DNA of 50,617 nucleotides from an uncultured Bacteroidales bacterium (GCA_902798425.1 CADBWR010000015.1:1-50617); one strand, 5' to 3'; positions 27,120 to 35,284 are shown, counted from the first letter of the stretch. Numbers and translations: made by a program. Notes: a model not told the origin generated them from the sequence alone.

Positions 27120-27201
27120 CGGCTGCAAAGGTACACATTTTCCTTGAAAAAACTCCAAAAAGTTTTGGTTTTTTGCTTAATTATTCGTACCTTTGCAGCC
27201 G
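27120..27201. promoter_or_regulatory. Divergent promoters typA / rpsO with 15-bp inverted repeat
   Basis: CGGCTGCAAAGGTAC (27120-27134) and its exact inverse at 27187-27201 each contain a -7 box (TACCTTTG). For rpsO: TTG 27165-27167, 20 bp, TACCTTTG 27188-27195. For typA: TACCTTTG 27133-27126 with a TTG at 27158-27156, 22 bp away. The rpsO leader is then about 85 nt. Confidence 0.8.
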
Positions 27202-27284
27202 CATTTGACGATGTACCCCCAGCTGATGACTGCGGAAGGCATCTGAAAGATGTATATTATTAACAATTTAATCATCAAACAACA

Positions 27285-27554
27285 ATGTATTTAGATCAAG
27301 CTAAAAAGGCTGAGATTTTCGGCCAGTATGGCAAAGACGCTAAGGACACCGGTTCAGTAGAGAGCCAGGTAGCCTTGTTCACCTATCGTATTCAGCACCT
27401 CACAGAGCACCTGAAGAATAACCACAAGGACTTCGGTACCGCTCGTTCACTGACTAAGCTGGTAGGTCGTCGTCGTAAGCTCCTTAAGTATCTTTACAAC
27501 AAGGACATCAACCGCTATCGTAATCTTATCAAGGCTCTTGGCCTGCGTAAGTAA
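27285..27554 (+). CDS. rpsO: 30S ribosomal protein S15
   Basis: 89 residues, the normal size for S15, which binds the central domain of 16S rRNA (helices 20-22) and contributes to a bridge with the 50S subunit. Conserved landmarks: FGKDAKDTGSVESQVALFTYRIQHLTEHLK-like segment (here QYGKDAKDTGS..), the HKDFGTARSL motif, and the basic tail VGRRRKLLKYLYNKDINRY. It is transcribed alone between its own promoter and a strong terminator. Its ~85-nt leader is long enough for autogenous control by S15, as in other phyla, but I cannot identify a known S15-binding fold by eye. Confidence 0.97.
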   Translation: MYLDQAKKAEIFGQYGKDAKDTGSVESQVALFTYRIQHLTEHLKNNHKDFGTARSLTKLVGRRRKLLKYLYNKDINRYRNLIKALGLRK

Positions 27555-27573
27555 TACGCTAATAGTGAGAAAT

Positions 27574-27604
27574 AATAAAGCCCTGCTGTTTGCAGGGCTT
27601 TATT
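27574..27604. terminator. Bidirectional intrinsic terminator rpsO / folK
   Basis: A perfect 13-bp stem, AATAAAGCCCTGC with GCAGGGCTTTATT, around a TGTTT loop, followed by GTTTTC on plus. It lies 20 bp after rpsO and 12 bp from the folK stop. Confidence 0.92.
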
Positions 27605-27615
27605 GTTTTCATATC

Positions 27616-28062
27616 TCACACATCAGACTTCTTCCCTCTTACCTCTTCTAATGGTATCATCACGAAATCGCGCTGACACATCAGCGGGTGTGGTATCTTC
27701 AGGTCGGGCTCATCAACCGTGAGGTTGTCGTAGAGCAGGATGTCGATATCTATCGGTCTGTCTGCATATTCTCTAACGGTGAGCGGTGAACGATGAGCGG
27801 TGAGTGATTTCTTTCTTCCCATGTCACGCTCTATCTGTTGCGTCAGCAGCAAAACCTCGCGGGGGGTCTTATCCGTTTCACAGAGTATAACGGCATTAAG
27901 AAAGCGGTTGCTTGACTCGAAACCCCATGGTTCTGTCTCGATAAACGACGATTGGCGAAGAATCCGACCGACCGCATCGCTGATGCGACTGATGGCATCT
28001 TTCAGATTCTGCACCTTGTCACCAAGGTTCGTTCCCAAGCCAAGATACACCTTATGCTTCAT
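27616..28062 (-). CDS. folK: 2-amino-4-hydroxy-6-hydroxymethyldihydropteridine pyrophosphokinase
   Basis: 148 residues from MKHKVYLGLGTNLGDK (28062). Transfers pyrophosphate from ATP to 6-hydroxymethyl-dihydropterin in folate synthesis. The HPPK signature is intact: VYLGLGTNLGDK, SSFIETEPWGF, FLNAVILCET, and ADRPIDIDILLYDN with the Mg-binding Asp pair. An in-frame ATG further up (28116) would add PTPNPSQGGRA, which is only translated family A repeat DNA between queA and folK; the 28062 start removes it. Residues 86-95 (SLTAHRSPLT) come from four tandem heptamers inserted before the catalytic RPIDIDI segment, in a surface loop. Last gene of the ftsX-queA operon. Confidence 0.95.
   Translation of the reverse strand: MKHKVYLGLGTNLGDKVQNLKDAISRISDAVGRILRQSSFIETEPWGFESSNRFLNAVILCETDKTPREVLLLTQQIERDMGRKKSLTAHRSPLTVREYADRPIDIDILLYDNLTVDEPDLKIPHPLMCQRDFVMIPLEEVRGKKSDV
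27780..27807. repeat. Four tandem heptamers inside folK
   Basis: TGAGCGG, TGAACGA, TGAGCGG, TGAGTGA on the plus strand, coding on the minus strand for SLTAHRSPLT just upstream of the active-site motif. Confidence 0.85.
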
Positions 28063-28070
28063 GCTGGAAG

Positions 28071-28102
28071 CCCTTCCCCCTTGGGAAGGGTTTGGGGTAG
28101 GC
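28071..28102. repeat. Family A repeat between queA and folK
   Basis: CCCTTCCC and GGGAAGGG (perfect 8-bp arms) around CCTT, followed by the tail TTTGGGGTAGG. It fills the space between the queA stop and the real folK start. Confidence 0.85.
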
Positions 28103-28105
28103 TTG

Positions 28106-29248
28106 TTAGTCATCAACTATCAGCATGGCATCGCCATAGCAGCCGAACTTATAGCCATTTTCGACAGCCATATCGTATGCCTTCATAATCAGGTCATAGC
28201 CGCCAAAGGCTGCCGTAGCCATTACCATCGTAGACTCAGAATGGTAGAAGTTTGTTATCATGGAATCAGCTAACCCGAAATCATACGGTGGGAAGATAAA
28301 CTTGTTCGTCCATCCGTTGAACTCCTTCAGCATACCATCGGTACCTACGGCCGTCTCAGTGGCACGCATCGTACTGATACCCACAGCACAGACATGGCGT
28401 CCGTCATTTTTAGCCTTATTGACCGTCTCGCAAGCTTCAGTCGTCACAACCATCTGCTCAGAGCTCATCTTATGTTTGGTAAGGTCCTCAACCTCAATAG
28501 GATCAAAGCACCCCAATCCACAATGCACCGTCACAAACGAGAAATTGATGCCACGTATCTCCATGCGCTTCATCAGTTCACGACTAAAATGCAAGCCTGA
28601 AGCAGGAGCAGTGACAGCACCTTCATGCTTGGCATAGATAGTCTGAAAGTTCTCCATATCGTCGGCCGTTGCAGGACGCTTGTCAACGATATAACGGGGC
28701 AGTGGTGCTGAACCCAGTGCGAAGAGTTCCTTCTTAAACTCATCATGCGGACAGTCATAGAGGAAACGCAGCGTACGGCCACGACTGGTGGTATTGTCAA
28801 TGACCTCAGCGACCATAGGTCCTTCCTCGTCGAAGAAGAGTTTATTACCGATACGAATCTTACGGGCAGGTTCTACCAGCACGTCCCACAGACGCAGTTC
28901 CTCATTAAGCTCACGCAACAGGAACACTTCTATCTTAGCATCCGTTTTCTCCTTGGTACCAAAGAGCCGGGCAGGGAACACCTTCGTGTCGTTGAACACA
29001 AAGACATCACCCTCATCGAAGTAGTCTATAACATTCTTAAAAGTCAAGAAGTTAGCAGTATCATTCCCGTCAGCATCCTTTTCGAACATGTCGACAGTCT
29101 GACTCTTACGATGTACCACCATTAGGCGGCATTCGTCACGATGATATACTTTCTCCACAGTACCGTCTTCATTTTCAAAGACACGATGAGGAGGTTCCAA
29201 TGCCACCTGTTCCTCAGGCAACTTAAACTTAAATTGTGATAACTTCAT
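28106..29248 (-). CDS. queA: tRNA queuosine synthesis: SAM:tRNA ribosyltransferase-isomerase
   Basis: 380 residues, slightly long for the ~350-residue family. QueA transfers and rearranges the ribosyl part of SAM onto preQ1 in the tRNA anticodon, forming epoxyqueuosine. Typical motifs: DVFVFNDTKVFPARLFG, LPRYI, YAKHEGAVTAPASGLHFS with the substrate-binding block, FVTVHCGLGCFDPI, and TNKFIFPPYDF. An acidic stretch near residues 55-75 (KDADGNDTANFLTF) looks like a lineage-specific insertion. ATG at 29248 gives the common start MKLSQFKFKLPEEQVA. It lies 32 bp after truB and before folK in a conserved-looking housekeeping operon. Confidence 0.96.
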   Translation of the reverse strand: MKLSQFKFKLPEEQVALEPPHRVFENEDGTVEKVYHRDECRLMVVHRKSQTVDMFEKDADGNDTANFLTFKNVIDYFDEGDVFVFNDTKVFPARLFGTKEKTDAKIEVFLLRELNEELRLWDVLVEPARKIRIGNKLFFDEEGPMVAEVIDNTTSRGRTLRFLYDCPHDEFKKELFALGSAPLPRYIVDKRPATADDMENFQTIYAKHEGAVTAPASGLHFSRELMKRMEIRGINFSFVTVHCGLGCFDPIEVEDLTKHKMSSEQMVVTTEACETVNKAKNDGRHVCAVGISTMRATETAVGTDGMLKEFNGWTNKFIFPPYDFGLADSMITNFYHSESTMVMATAAFGGYDLIMKAYDMAVENGYKFGCYGDAMLIVDD

Positions 29249-29280
29249 AGATGTATTTCGTTATTACGATATTGTCAGTA

Positions 29281-29985
29281 TTACGAGTGTTCTATTTCTT
29301 GCTGTTCCAACCACTGAGGGAAATCATCGATAGTGATGCATTCCTCTATGCGGACTCCTCCCAAGCGGGTTCGGCACAAGGCTGTCAGGTATGCGCCACT
29401 ATTCAGCGCCTTTCCGATATCACGAGCCAGCGAACGGATATAGGTTCCTTTTCCACAAACCACGCGGATGCTCATCTGCATCGTCTCAGCATTAAAATCT
29501 GTGAGTTCTATCTCATCAATATGCACTGTCTTGGCAGCCAATGCCACCTCCTTACCCTTACGCATCAAGTCGTAGGCACGGTCGCCACCTATCTTACAAG
29601 CGGAGTATTCGGGAGGTACCTGCTGGATATCACCGACAAAACTTGTGAGCACACGCTCTATGAGTTCACGCGTGATATGCTCCGTTGGGAAGGTAGCATC
29701 CACTTCGTGTTCCATATCGTAGCTGGGAGTGGTCGCTCCTAATTGCAAGGTTGCCGTATACTCCTTGTCGTGCAGTTGCAGACGCTCTATTTCCTTGGTA
29801 TTCTTACCAGTGCAAAGTATCAGCACCCCCGTAGCCAGAGGATCAAGGGTACCGGCATGTCCTATCTTCACCCGACGAACACCTATCTTACGTGACACGC
29901 GTGTGCGCACGAAAGCCAACGCACCGAATGACGTCATGCGGTATGGTTTATTGATATATATGTATTCGCCTGCTGTAAAATTCAC
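29281..29985 (-). CDS. truB: tRNA pseudouridine-55 synthase TruB, GTG start
   Basis: 234 residues. Converts U55 in the T-loop of tRNA to pseudouridine. The catalytic segment VKIGHAGTLDPLATGVLILCTGKNTK carries the nucleophilic Asp; YINKPYRMTSFGALA precedes it and GTYIRSLARDIGKAL follows, both diagnostic. The start is a GTG (29985): no ATG occurs before the essential YINKP motif, so the GTG is needed. The protein lacks a C-terminal PUA domain, as is usual outside Proteobacteria. It sits 47 bp after uppP, with a run of 8-bp tandem repeats filling the gap. Confidence 0.95.
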   Translation of the reverse strand: MNFTAGEYIYINKPYRMTSFGALAFVRTRVSRKIGVRRVKIGHAGTLDPLATGVLILCTGKNTKEIERLQLHDKEYTATLQLGATTPSYDMEHEVDATFPTEHITRELIERVLTSFVGDIQQVPPEYSACKIGGDRAYDLMRKGKEVALAAKTVHIDEIELTDFNAETMQMSIRVVCGKGTYIRSLARDIGKALNSGAYLTALCRTRLGGVRIEECITIDDFPQWLEQQEIEHS

Positions 29986-29990
29986 CGTGT

Positions 29991-30034
29991 TATTGGACTA
30001 TTTGACTATTTACTATTGGACTATTGGACTATTT
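29991..30034. repeat. Octamer tandem repeat between uppP and truB
   Basis: TATTGGAC, TATTTGAC, TATTTAC, TATTGGAC, TATTGGAC, TATTTAA: five to six units of mostly 8 bp that fill nearly the whole gap between the two genes and touch the uppP stop codon at 30033. Confidence 0.85.
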
Positions 30035-30833
30035 AAAACAGGCTGAAGACGATGGTCAGTACACCGACGACAGCACAATAGATGCCGAAATAAACCAACT
30101 TGCCACGTTTCACGATATTAATCATCCACTTACAGGCCAGACAGCCGAAGAGGAAGGCGGAGACAAAGCCAATAGCCAAAGGCAGCGCCTCGATGGAGCC
30201 CATCACATTTTCTCCCTTCGTCATTTTCAGCACGTCGAGCAGCGCCTCACCCAGAATAGGTGGTATCACCATTAAAAACGAGAACTGTGCCAGCGACTCC
30301 TTTTTGTTGCCCAGCAGCAGACCTGTAGCGATGGTACTGCCTGAACGCGACACGCCAGGCAGCACAGCGACAGCCTGTGCCAGTCCGATGATGAACGCAT
30401 CCTTCATGGAGATATGCTCTTTCTGGCGCGGCTTGGCATAGTACGAGAAAATGAGCAGCGAGGCCGTAACAAGTAGGCAGCAGCCCACCACCAGCAGTCC
30501 TGATCCGAAAACAGCCTCGACCTGGTCTTTAAAGAACAAGCCTACGATGCCCACTGGAATCATCGACACGAGGATGTTCAGCGTGTATTTCGTCTCTCTG
30601 TTCAGTTCGCACTTGAACAAGCCGCGAACAATCCAGTCAATCTCGCCCCACAGGACGACAAGTGTAGACAGCACGGTAGCAACATGTACGGCAACAGTGA
30701 ACATCAGATTCTCTTCACCATTCTCCATACCGAATAATGCTTGGCCGATTGCCAAATGGCCACTACTGCTGACGGGCAGATACTCCGTCAGTCCCTGAAT
30801 GATTCCTAATATCAGTGCTTCAAACCAACTCAT
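30033..30833 (-). CDS. uppP: Undecaprenyl-diphosphate phosphatase UppP/BacA
   Basis: 266 residues from the ATG at 30833 (a TTG codon precedes it). An integral membrane enzyme that dephosphorylates undecaprenyl pyrophosphate to recycle the lipid carrier of peptidoglycan and O-antigen. The active-site motifs are clear: [21 protein letters not shown] with the (E/Q)XXXE-type glutamate near residue 18, and [14 protein letters not shown]. Seven to eight membrane segments are evident. In bacitracin producers and targets this protein gives bacitracin tolerance. Position between DUF3098 and truB fits an envelope and translation housekeeping operon. Confidence 0.96.
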   Translation of the reverse strand: MSWFEALILGIIQGLTEYLPVSSSGHLAIGQALFGMENGEENLMFTVAVHVATVLSTLVVLWGEIDWIVRGLFKCELNRETKYTLNILVSMIPVGIVGLFFKDQVEAVFGSGLLVVGCCLLVTASLLIFSYYAKPRQKEHISMKDAFIIGLAQAVAVLPGVSRSGSTIATGLLLGNKKESLAQFSFLMVIPPILGEALLDVLKMTKGENVMGSIEALPLAIGFVSAFLFGCLACKWMINIVKRGKLVYFGIYCAVVGVLTIVFSLF

Positions 30834-30867
30834 CAAAGAATATGCTTTTTGACTATTTACAATTTAA

Positions 30868-31101
30868 CTATTTTTCCTCTCCTTTCGGACGATATACCAC
30901 AGCGTAAATCATTGAGACAAAACCTGCCAGGCATACCAAAGGAGCAACCTTAATGCGGCGAGCACTGAAAATGTCTGGGTCGTAGACGGTCTCTGTCGAG
31001 CCGCTGCCACTCATCAGCAGAAAACCCAGCACCACTACTGCCATACCTATTGCCAACAGTATGTAGTTCACTTTACTGAATGCGAAATCTCTCTTATCCA
31101 T
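30868..31101 (-). CDS. DUF3098 small membrane protein
   Basis: 77 residues. An N-terminal FAFSKVNYILLAIGMAVVVLGFLLMSG stretch and a second hydrophobic helix (IKVAPLVCLAGFVSMIYAVVY) are joined by a short hydrophilic loop containing VYDPDIFSARRIKVAP. This is the DUF3098 pattern, a family restricted as far as I know to Bacteroidota and commonly placed directly after ftsX and before uppP, as here. That fixed position suggests a link to FtsX or envelope biogenesis. No catalytic residues and no known function. Confidence 0.85.
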   Translation of the reverse strand: MDKRDFAFSKVNYILLAIGMAVVVLGFLLMSGSGSTETVYDPDIFSARRIKVAPLVCLAGFVSMIYAVVYRPKGEEK

Positions 31102-31134
31102 ATCTTTTCTAACTCCTTTAATATCTTAACTTCT

Positions 31135-32013
31135 CTAAATCTTGTACAATTCCCGAGCCTTCATGCGCAAGAACTTATTGACTGCCAGCCATGCGCAGAG
31201 TGCAGTAATGATGATACCAAACAACAGAACAGCAGCAGCAGTCAGCGCCAGCACCTCCCACGTCACAATTTCGAGGATGCCTGGCTGGGTCAAATAAAGT
31301 CCATAGACACCTGCTCCCAACAGGCTGATAGCCAAAATAGCGGCAATAACGCCCACTATCACAGCCTGTCGGAGGAAAGGTTTGCGGATGAAGCCCCACG
31401 ATGCTCCTACCAGTTTCATGGTATGAATGACAAAACGGTTGGCATAAACGCTCAATCGCACCGTATTACTAATCAAAGAGAAAGAAACGAAAGTCAACAG
31501 AATAGCCAATACCAACAAAACAAGGCTGACTCGACTAATATTGACATTCACCTGATTCATCAAGTCTTCCATATACGCAAGGTCGCTAACGCGTTTGTCC
31601 TTCTTTAACTCTTTTACAATCCATTTCAGCGAGTCACGGCACGCATAGTCTGCCTTCAGACGGATTTCCAAGGTTGCGGGGAAAGGGTTAAAGCCCAAGA
31701 ACTCCGAAGGATCGCTACCTAATTCCTTGACTTGTTCACGCTGAGCCTGCTCCTTGCTGATATAGTCGATGCTGCGGGAATAGGGTCGATGATACAAGTC
31801 GCGACAGAACAAATGGGCATCATTGACAGATACAGAGTCTTTCAACATAATTGTCATGGTGAGATTCTCCTTCATGTGTGCCGACAAGTTACGTGCCGAC
31901 AGCACAAAGAATACCACCACTCCCAACAGGAGGAGCACCATAGTAGTACTTATACACAAAGTAACAACCTGCAGACCTCTGCGGCTGCGGGCTTTTGTTT
32001 GTTTCTTACTCAT
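31135..32013 (-). CDS. ftsX: Cell division protein FtsX
   Basis: 292 residues. FtsX is the membrane part of the ABC-type FtsEX complex, which activates cell-wall hydrolases at the division septum. Visible: a cytoplasmic basic N-terminus, TM1 (VVTLCISTTMVLLLLGVVVFFV), a periplasmic domain with SARNLSAHMKENLTMTIML and FLGFNPFPATLEIRLK (both FtsX-typical), then three C-terminal TM segments with TVRLSVYANRFVIHTMKLVGASWGFIRKPFL, the conserved coupling block. FtsE is not in the window. First gene of the six-gene operon running to folK; the promoter is part of an inverted repeat shared with the radical SAM gene. Confidence 0.93.
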   Translation of the reverse strand: MSKKQTKARSRRGLQVVTLCISTTMVLLLLGVVVFFVLSARNLSAHMKENLTMTIMLKDSVSVNDAHLFCRDLYHRPYSRSIDYISKEQAQREQVKELGSDPSEFLGFNPFPATLEIRLKADYACRDSLKWIVKELKKDKRVSDLAYMEDLMNQVNVNISRVSLVLLVLAILLTFVSFSLISNTVRLSVYANRFVIHTMKLVGASWGFIRKPFLRQAVIVGVIAAILAISLLGAGVYGLYLTQPGILEIVTWEVLALTAAAVLLFGIIITALCAWLAVNKFLRMKARELYKI

Positions 32014-32043
32014 ACTTTTTTAGACGTAATACACCTAATTTCG

Positions 32044-32107
32044 TGCAAAATTACAAAATTATTATGAAATACACGTCAACTATTAAGAATAATTTTGTAA
32101 TTTTGCA
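32044..32107. promoter_or_regulatory. Divergent promoters ftsX / radical SAM in a perfect 20-bp inverted repeat
   Basis: Arms 32044-32063 and 32088-32107 are exact inverse copies, 24 bp apart. Each arm has TAATTTTG followed by CA (plus 32098-32105; minus 32053-32046), and the right arm has a second overlapping TAATTTTG at 32090-32097. Good TTG elements at 20 bp are not evident. Confidence 0.75.
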
Positions 32108-32112
32108 GAGTT

Positions 32113-32895
32113 ATGAGTACAGTTATCTATCCATCGCCCATTTTCGGGCCCATACACAGTCGCCGATTAGGCATCTCTTTAGGTATCAACCTACAGCCTG
32201 CCGACGGCAAGGTGTGCACTTTCGACTGCATCTATTGCGAGTGTGGCTTCAATAAAGACAGACGCCCTACCCTTCCCAGACCAACCCGCGAGTTGGTAGC
32301 ACAGAGATTGGAAGAGCAACTTCAGAAGATGGTTGCAGAAGGACAATTGCCTGACGTATTAACCTTTGCCGGCAATGGGGAGCCCACCAGTCATCCTCAT
32401 TTTGCAGAGATTATCGACGACACCATTCGTCTGCGCGACCAGTACTGTCCCAATGCCAAAGTTTGCGTACTGAGTAACTCAACGATGATACATCGCCCCG
32501 AGGTACACAACGCTCTAATGCGAGTAGACGACAATATCCTAAAACTCGACACCGTTGACCCTATATATATTAATAAGGTGGACCGTCCCACTGGTTCCTA
32601 CGATGTCCATCAGATTATCGAGCACATGAAGGCTTTCAACGGGCACATTATCATTCAGACCATGTTTATGAGGGGAGAACTCTCCCCTTCATCGCTCAAC
32701 GTAGATAACACGGGAGAGGAGTTTGTCGGCCCTTGGTTGGAAGTTGTCAAGCAGATCAAGCCCCAGCAGGTGATGGTGTACACCATTGACCGCGAGACAC
32801 CGGCGCAGGGACTGGAGAAAGCCAGCCGCGAACAGCTGGACAGGATTCGCGACCGGGTGATAGCGGCCGGCATAGCGTGTACGGCCAGTTACTAA
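32113..32895 (+). CDS. Radical SAM protein (COG0731-like)
   Basis: 260 residues. The radical SAM cluster motif is C-x3-C-x2-C in VCTFDCIYCEC near residue 37; TFAGNGEPTSHPHF is the conserved GNGEPT block, followed by LSNSTMIHRPEV and LDTVDP. This is the COG0731 group that includes wyosine-type and unassigned enzymes; the archaeal members modify tRNA-Phe but bacterial ones have no assigned substrate. Start FGPIHSRRLGISLGINLQP is a hallmark of the group. The ATG lies only about 8 bp after the -7 box, so the mRNA is probably nearly leaderless. Single gene, ended by a strong terminator shared with lpxA. Confidence 0.88.
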   Translation: MSTVIYPSPIFGPIHSRRLGISLGINLQPADGKVCTFDCIYCECGFNKDRRPTLPRPTRELVAQRLEEQLQKMVAEGQLPDVLTFAGNGEPTSHPHFAEIIDDTIRLRDQYCPNAKVCVLSNSTMIHRPEVHNALMRVDDNILKLDTVDPIYINKVDRPTGSYDVHQIIEHMKAFNGHIIIQTMFMRGELSPSSLNVDNTGEEFVGPWLEVVKQIKPQQVMVYTIDRETPAQGLEKASREQLDRIRDRVIAAGIACTASY

Positions 32896-32897
32896 AA

Positions 32898-32931
32898 ACA
32901 ATAGTAGCGCCCTGCGGGGCGCTACTATTGT
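32898..32931. terminator. Bidirectional intrinsic terminator radical SAM / lpxA
   Basis: A perfect 15-bp stem (AATAGTAGCGCCC with its inverse) around a TGCG loop, flanked by AAAAA on the left and TAATTA on the right. It starts 3 bp after one stop codon and ends 6 bp before the other. Confidence 0.93.
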
Positions 32932-32936
32932 AATTA

Positions 32937-33722
32937 CTAGATATTCATCTTCGAGATGATGCCTGCCTCGGTAGCCTTCAGGAACTCGACGATGTGGTTG
33001 ATTTCCTCACTGGGCGGTACCTGCTCTTCAATCTGCAGGATGGCATCAAAGAGTGAGCCCTTGCCGTTGAACACCAGGCGGTAGGCGTTGGCGATGTGCT
33101 TGAGCACCTTCTCGTCGACGCCATGCTGACGACCCACGGTGATGTTGACACCACCGAACTGGCCCTTCTTGGTGACGATGATGTAGGGCGGAACGTCCTG
33201 TGAGAAGGAGGTGCCGGCCTGAATCATGGAACCCTTGCCGACACGCGTCTTGGAATTCTCGATGACGCTGGAGGAGAAGATGACGAGGTCTTCGATGATG
33301 CAGTCGCCGGCAATCTTGGTACCGTAGCCGAAGACGCAGCGGTCGCCAACCTTGGTGTCGTGAGAGATGTGGGCACCCTCCATGAGGAAGTTGTCATTGC
33401 CGATGACGGTCTGGCCGCCGGTGTGGGTGGCACGGTTGATGACGACATTCTCACGGATGATGTTGTTGTCGCCGATGATGCACTCTGACTTCTCGCCACG
33501 GAACTCGAAGTCCTGGGGCAGGGCGCCGATGACGCTGCCCTGGTGGACCTTGTTGTTCTTGCCCATGCGCGTGCCGGAGCAGATGCTGACAAAGGGGAAG
33601 ATGATGCAATTGTCGCCAATGACTACGTCGTCCTCGATGTAGGCAAAGGGGAATATCTTTACGTTGTTGCCGATGGTTGCCTTAGGCGACACTTCGGCTT
33701 TGGGACTGATTTCGCTTGCCAT
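32937..33722 (-). CDS. lpxA: UDP-N-acetylglucosamine acyltransferase
   Basis: 261 residues. First step of lipid A synthesis: transfer of a hydroxyacyl chain from ACP to UDP-GlcNAc. A left-handed parallel beta-helix built of hexapeptide repeats (VSPKATIGNNVKIFPFAYIEDDVVIGDNCIIFP and on), with the LpxA-specific SVIGALPQDFEFRGEKSECIIGDNN, the catalytic His in EGAHISHDTKVGD, and the C-terminal helical segment KGSLFDAILQIEEQVP. Length is normal. In Bacteroidota lpxA usually follows lpxC-fabZ, whereas here it lies 98 bp behind the outer-membrane factor of an RND pump with repeat DNA in between, so it may have been relocated or may be transcribed with the pump. Confidence 0.95.
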   Translation of the reverse strand: MASEISPKAEVSPKATIGNNVKIFPFAYIEDDVVIGDNCIIFPFVSICSGTRMGKNNKVHQGSVIGALPQDFEFRGEKSECIIGDNNIIRENVVINRATHTGGQTVIGNDNFLMEGAHISHDTKVGDRCVFGYGTKIAGDCIIEDLVIFSSSVIENSKTRVGKGSMIQAGTSFSQDVPPYIIVTKKGQFGGVNITVGRQHGVDEKVLKHIANAYRLVFNGKGSLFDAILQIEEQVPPSEEINHIVEFLKATEAGIISKMNI

Positions 33723-33727
33723 AAATT

Positions 33728-33818
33728 TTAATTCTTAATTCTTAATGCATAATTCATAATTATTCATTGCCTCATGCACAATGCGCAGCCGATTAAGCAT
33801 TATGCATTTAGCATTGAA
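33728..33818. repeat. AT-rich heptamer repeats between efflux operon and lpxA
   Basis: Six units at 33728-33769 (TTAATTC, TTAATTC, TTAATGC, ATAATTC, ATAATTA, TTCATTG) and three at 33798-33818 (CATTATG, CATTTAG, CATTGAA). They fill the 98-bp gap; no clear promoter for lpxA is seen among them. Confidence 0.75.
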
Positions 33819-33820
33819 TA

Positions 33821-35254
33821 TTATTTTCCGCCTCCGCCAAGAGCAGTATAGAGGCTGACGACAGACTGCATCTTGCTAAAGTCGTCAGAAACCTTATTAA
33901 TCTGGGCAGAAAGCAGCTGGGTCTGAGCGGTGAGAACCTCCAGATAACTGGAGCCCTTGCTCTCATAAAGAGCACGTGTATCCTCCACATTCTTGGCAAG
34001 TATCTCTACACGCTGACTTTCCAACTTGGAATTTTCGTCATAGTACTTATATCCAGTCAAAGCATTAGACACCTCATTGCCTGCTTGCAGAATGCTGTTC
34101 TGCCAGGTGTTGAAGGCCTGTTCGTACTTCATCTTCGATACTTTCAAGTTAGCAGTCAGTGCGCCACGCATGAAAATGGGCTGAGTGAGATTGCCAAACA
34201 AGGTTGTGAGCCACTTTCCGGGTGCCAACGCACCATTACTGTTTGTGAAAGCGGCAGACGCGCCAACCGTGATATTGGGATAGAACTGCGAACGAGCAGT
34301 CTGCACATCATGGAAACAGGCAGCCAACTGCATCTCGGCATTATGCACGTCAGGACGGTTCTGCAGCAGTGCTACACCAACACCCGTAGAGAACTCGGTA
34401 GGCAGGGACTGGGCCTCCAGCGTAGAGCGAGGCACCTGCTGACCGGGCTGACCGATGAGCAGACACAGGGCATTCTCCGTAGAACGAATCTGACGACGGA
34501 AATCATTAGCCTGCGTCTGTGTTGACAGATAGGCAGCTTCAGCACTCTGCACACTGGTAGAGCGCACGCGGCCGAGGGTAAACTGCTGCTGCATCATTTC
34601 CCACGTTTCCTTGGCCATCCCCGACATCTCGGTGACGATAGCCAACTGCTTGTCAAGCATCAGCAAGGTATAGTATGCATTCGCTATACCACTGATAATC
34701 TGTGCGCGAACAGCCATCTGGTAGTCTTTCATACCCAACAGCTTCATCTGCGTAGAGCGTTTCTGCGACAAGATATTGCCAAAGAGATCAAGCGTCCAAC
34801 TGGCTGATACAGGAATAGAGTATGCTTTTGTCGTTACTGACGGATCAGTATAAAGCGTTGAGATACTTCCCATCGGCTGCGTTGATCCAATCTGGACAGC
34901 AGGAAGGAAAGCCAGTTTTGATGCTTTCAGCATAGCTTCGTACATCTGCACTGTCAGCACGGCATTCTGCAGGTTGGCATTTTTCTGTAATCCCTGTTCG
35001 ATAAGTGCCTGCAACTGTGGGTCGGTGAAAACGCTACGCCAGGGCAGATTGCCAAACGAAGCTGTATCTTGTGGAGCCACGGCCAAAGTATCACCGTCGC
35101 TCACCACGTCACGTACAAGCCCCTGAGTCTGTACGTTATCAGGGCGCTCGTACTTATTATATAGTCCGCAACTGCTAAGGAGTAGAAGACCCACCCCGAC
35201 CCCTCCCCATTGGAGGGGTCTGCATATGCTTTTAATGAATCCTGTTATGTTCAT
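33821..35254 (-). CDS. RND efflux outer-membrane lipoprotein (TolC/OprM/NodT family)
   Basis: 477 residues. Forms the trimeric outer-membrane channel of a tripartite efflux pump. Lipobox LLLLSSCG (Cys about 29) followed by LYNKYERPD; the body shows the duplicated OEP domain, with LPWRSVFTDPQLQALIEQGL, FPAVQIGSTQ equivalent LAFLPAVQIG, QNRPDVHNAEMQLAA and the long helices YEQAFNTWQNSILQAGNEVSNAL. Its signal peptide is strange: residues about 12-22 (RPLQWGGVGVG) are translated family A repeat DNA (35189-35220), yet it still ends in a good hydrophobic stretch and lipobox. Third gene of the pump operon, 64 bp after the pump. Confidence 0.93.
   Translation of the reverse strand: MNITGFIKSICRPLQWGGVGVGLLLLSSCGLYNKYERPDNVQTQGLVRDVVSDGDTLAVAPQDTASFGNLPWRSVFTDPQLQALIEQGLQKNANLQNAVLTVQMYEAMLKASKLAFLPAVQIGSTQPMGSISTLYTDPSVTTKAYSIPVSASWTLDLFGNILSQKRSTQMKLLGMKDYQMAVRAQIISGIANAYYTLLMLDKQLAIVTEMSGMAKETWEMMQQQFTLGRVRSTSVQSAEAAYLSTQTQANDFRRQIRSTENALCLLIGQPGQQVPRSTLEAQSLPTEFSTGVGVALLQNRPDVHNAEMQLAACFHDVQTARSQFYPNITVGASAAFTNSNGALAPGKWLTTLFGNLTQPIFMRGALTANLKVSKMKYEQAFNTWQNSILQAGNEVSNALTGYKYYDENSKLESQRVEILAKNVEDTRALYESKGSSYLEVLTAQTQLLSAQINKVSDDFSKMQSVVSLYTALGGGGK
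35189..35220. repeat. Family A repeat inside a signal peptide
   Basis: GACCCCTCC (35198-35206) and GGAGGGGTC (35212-35220) around CCATT, with the ACCCACCCC tail at 35189-35197. Read in frame on the minus strand as RPLQWGGVGVG. Confidence 0.88.
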
Positions 35255-35284
35255 ATCATTGTAATTAATAAGTCTAAACTTTCT

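Noticed and set aside
27202-27284. S15 autoregulatory leader of rpsO
   Set aside because: The leader is long enough, but I could not identify a convincing three-way junction or pseudoknot by eye, so no feature is claimed.
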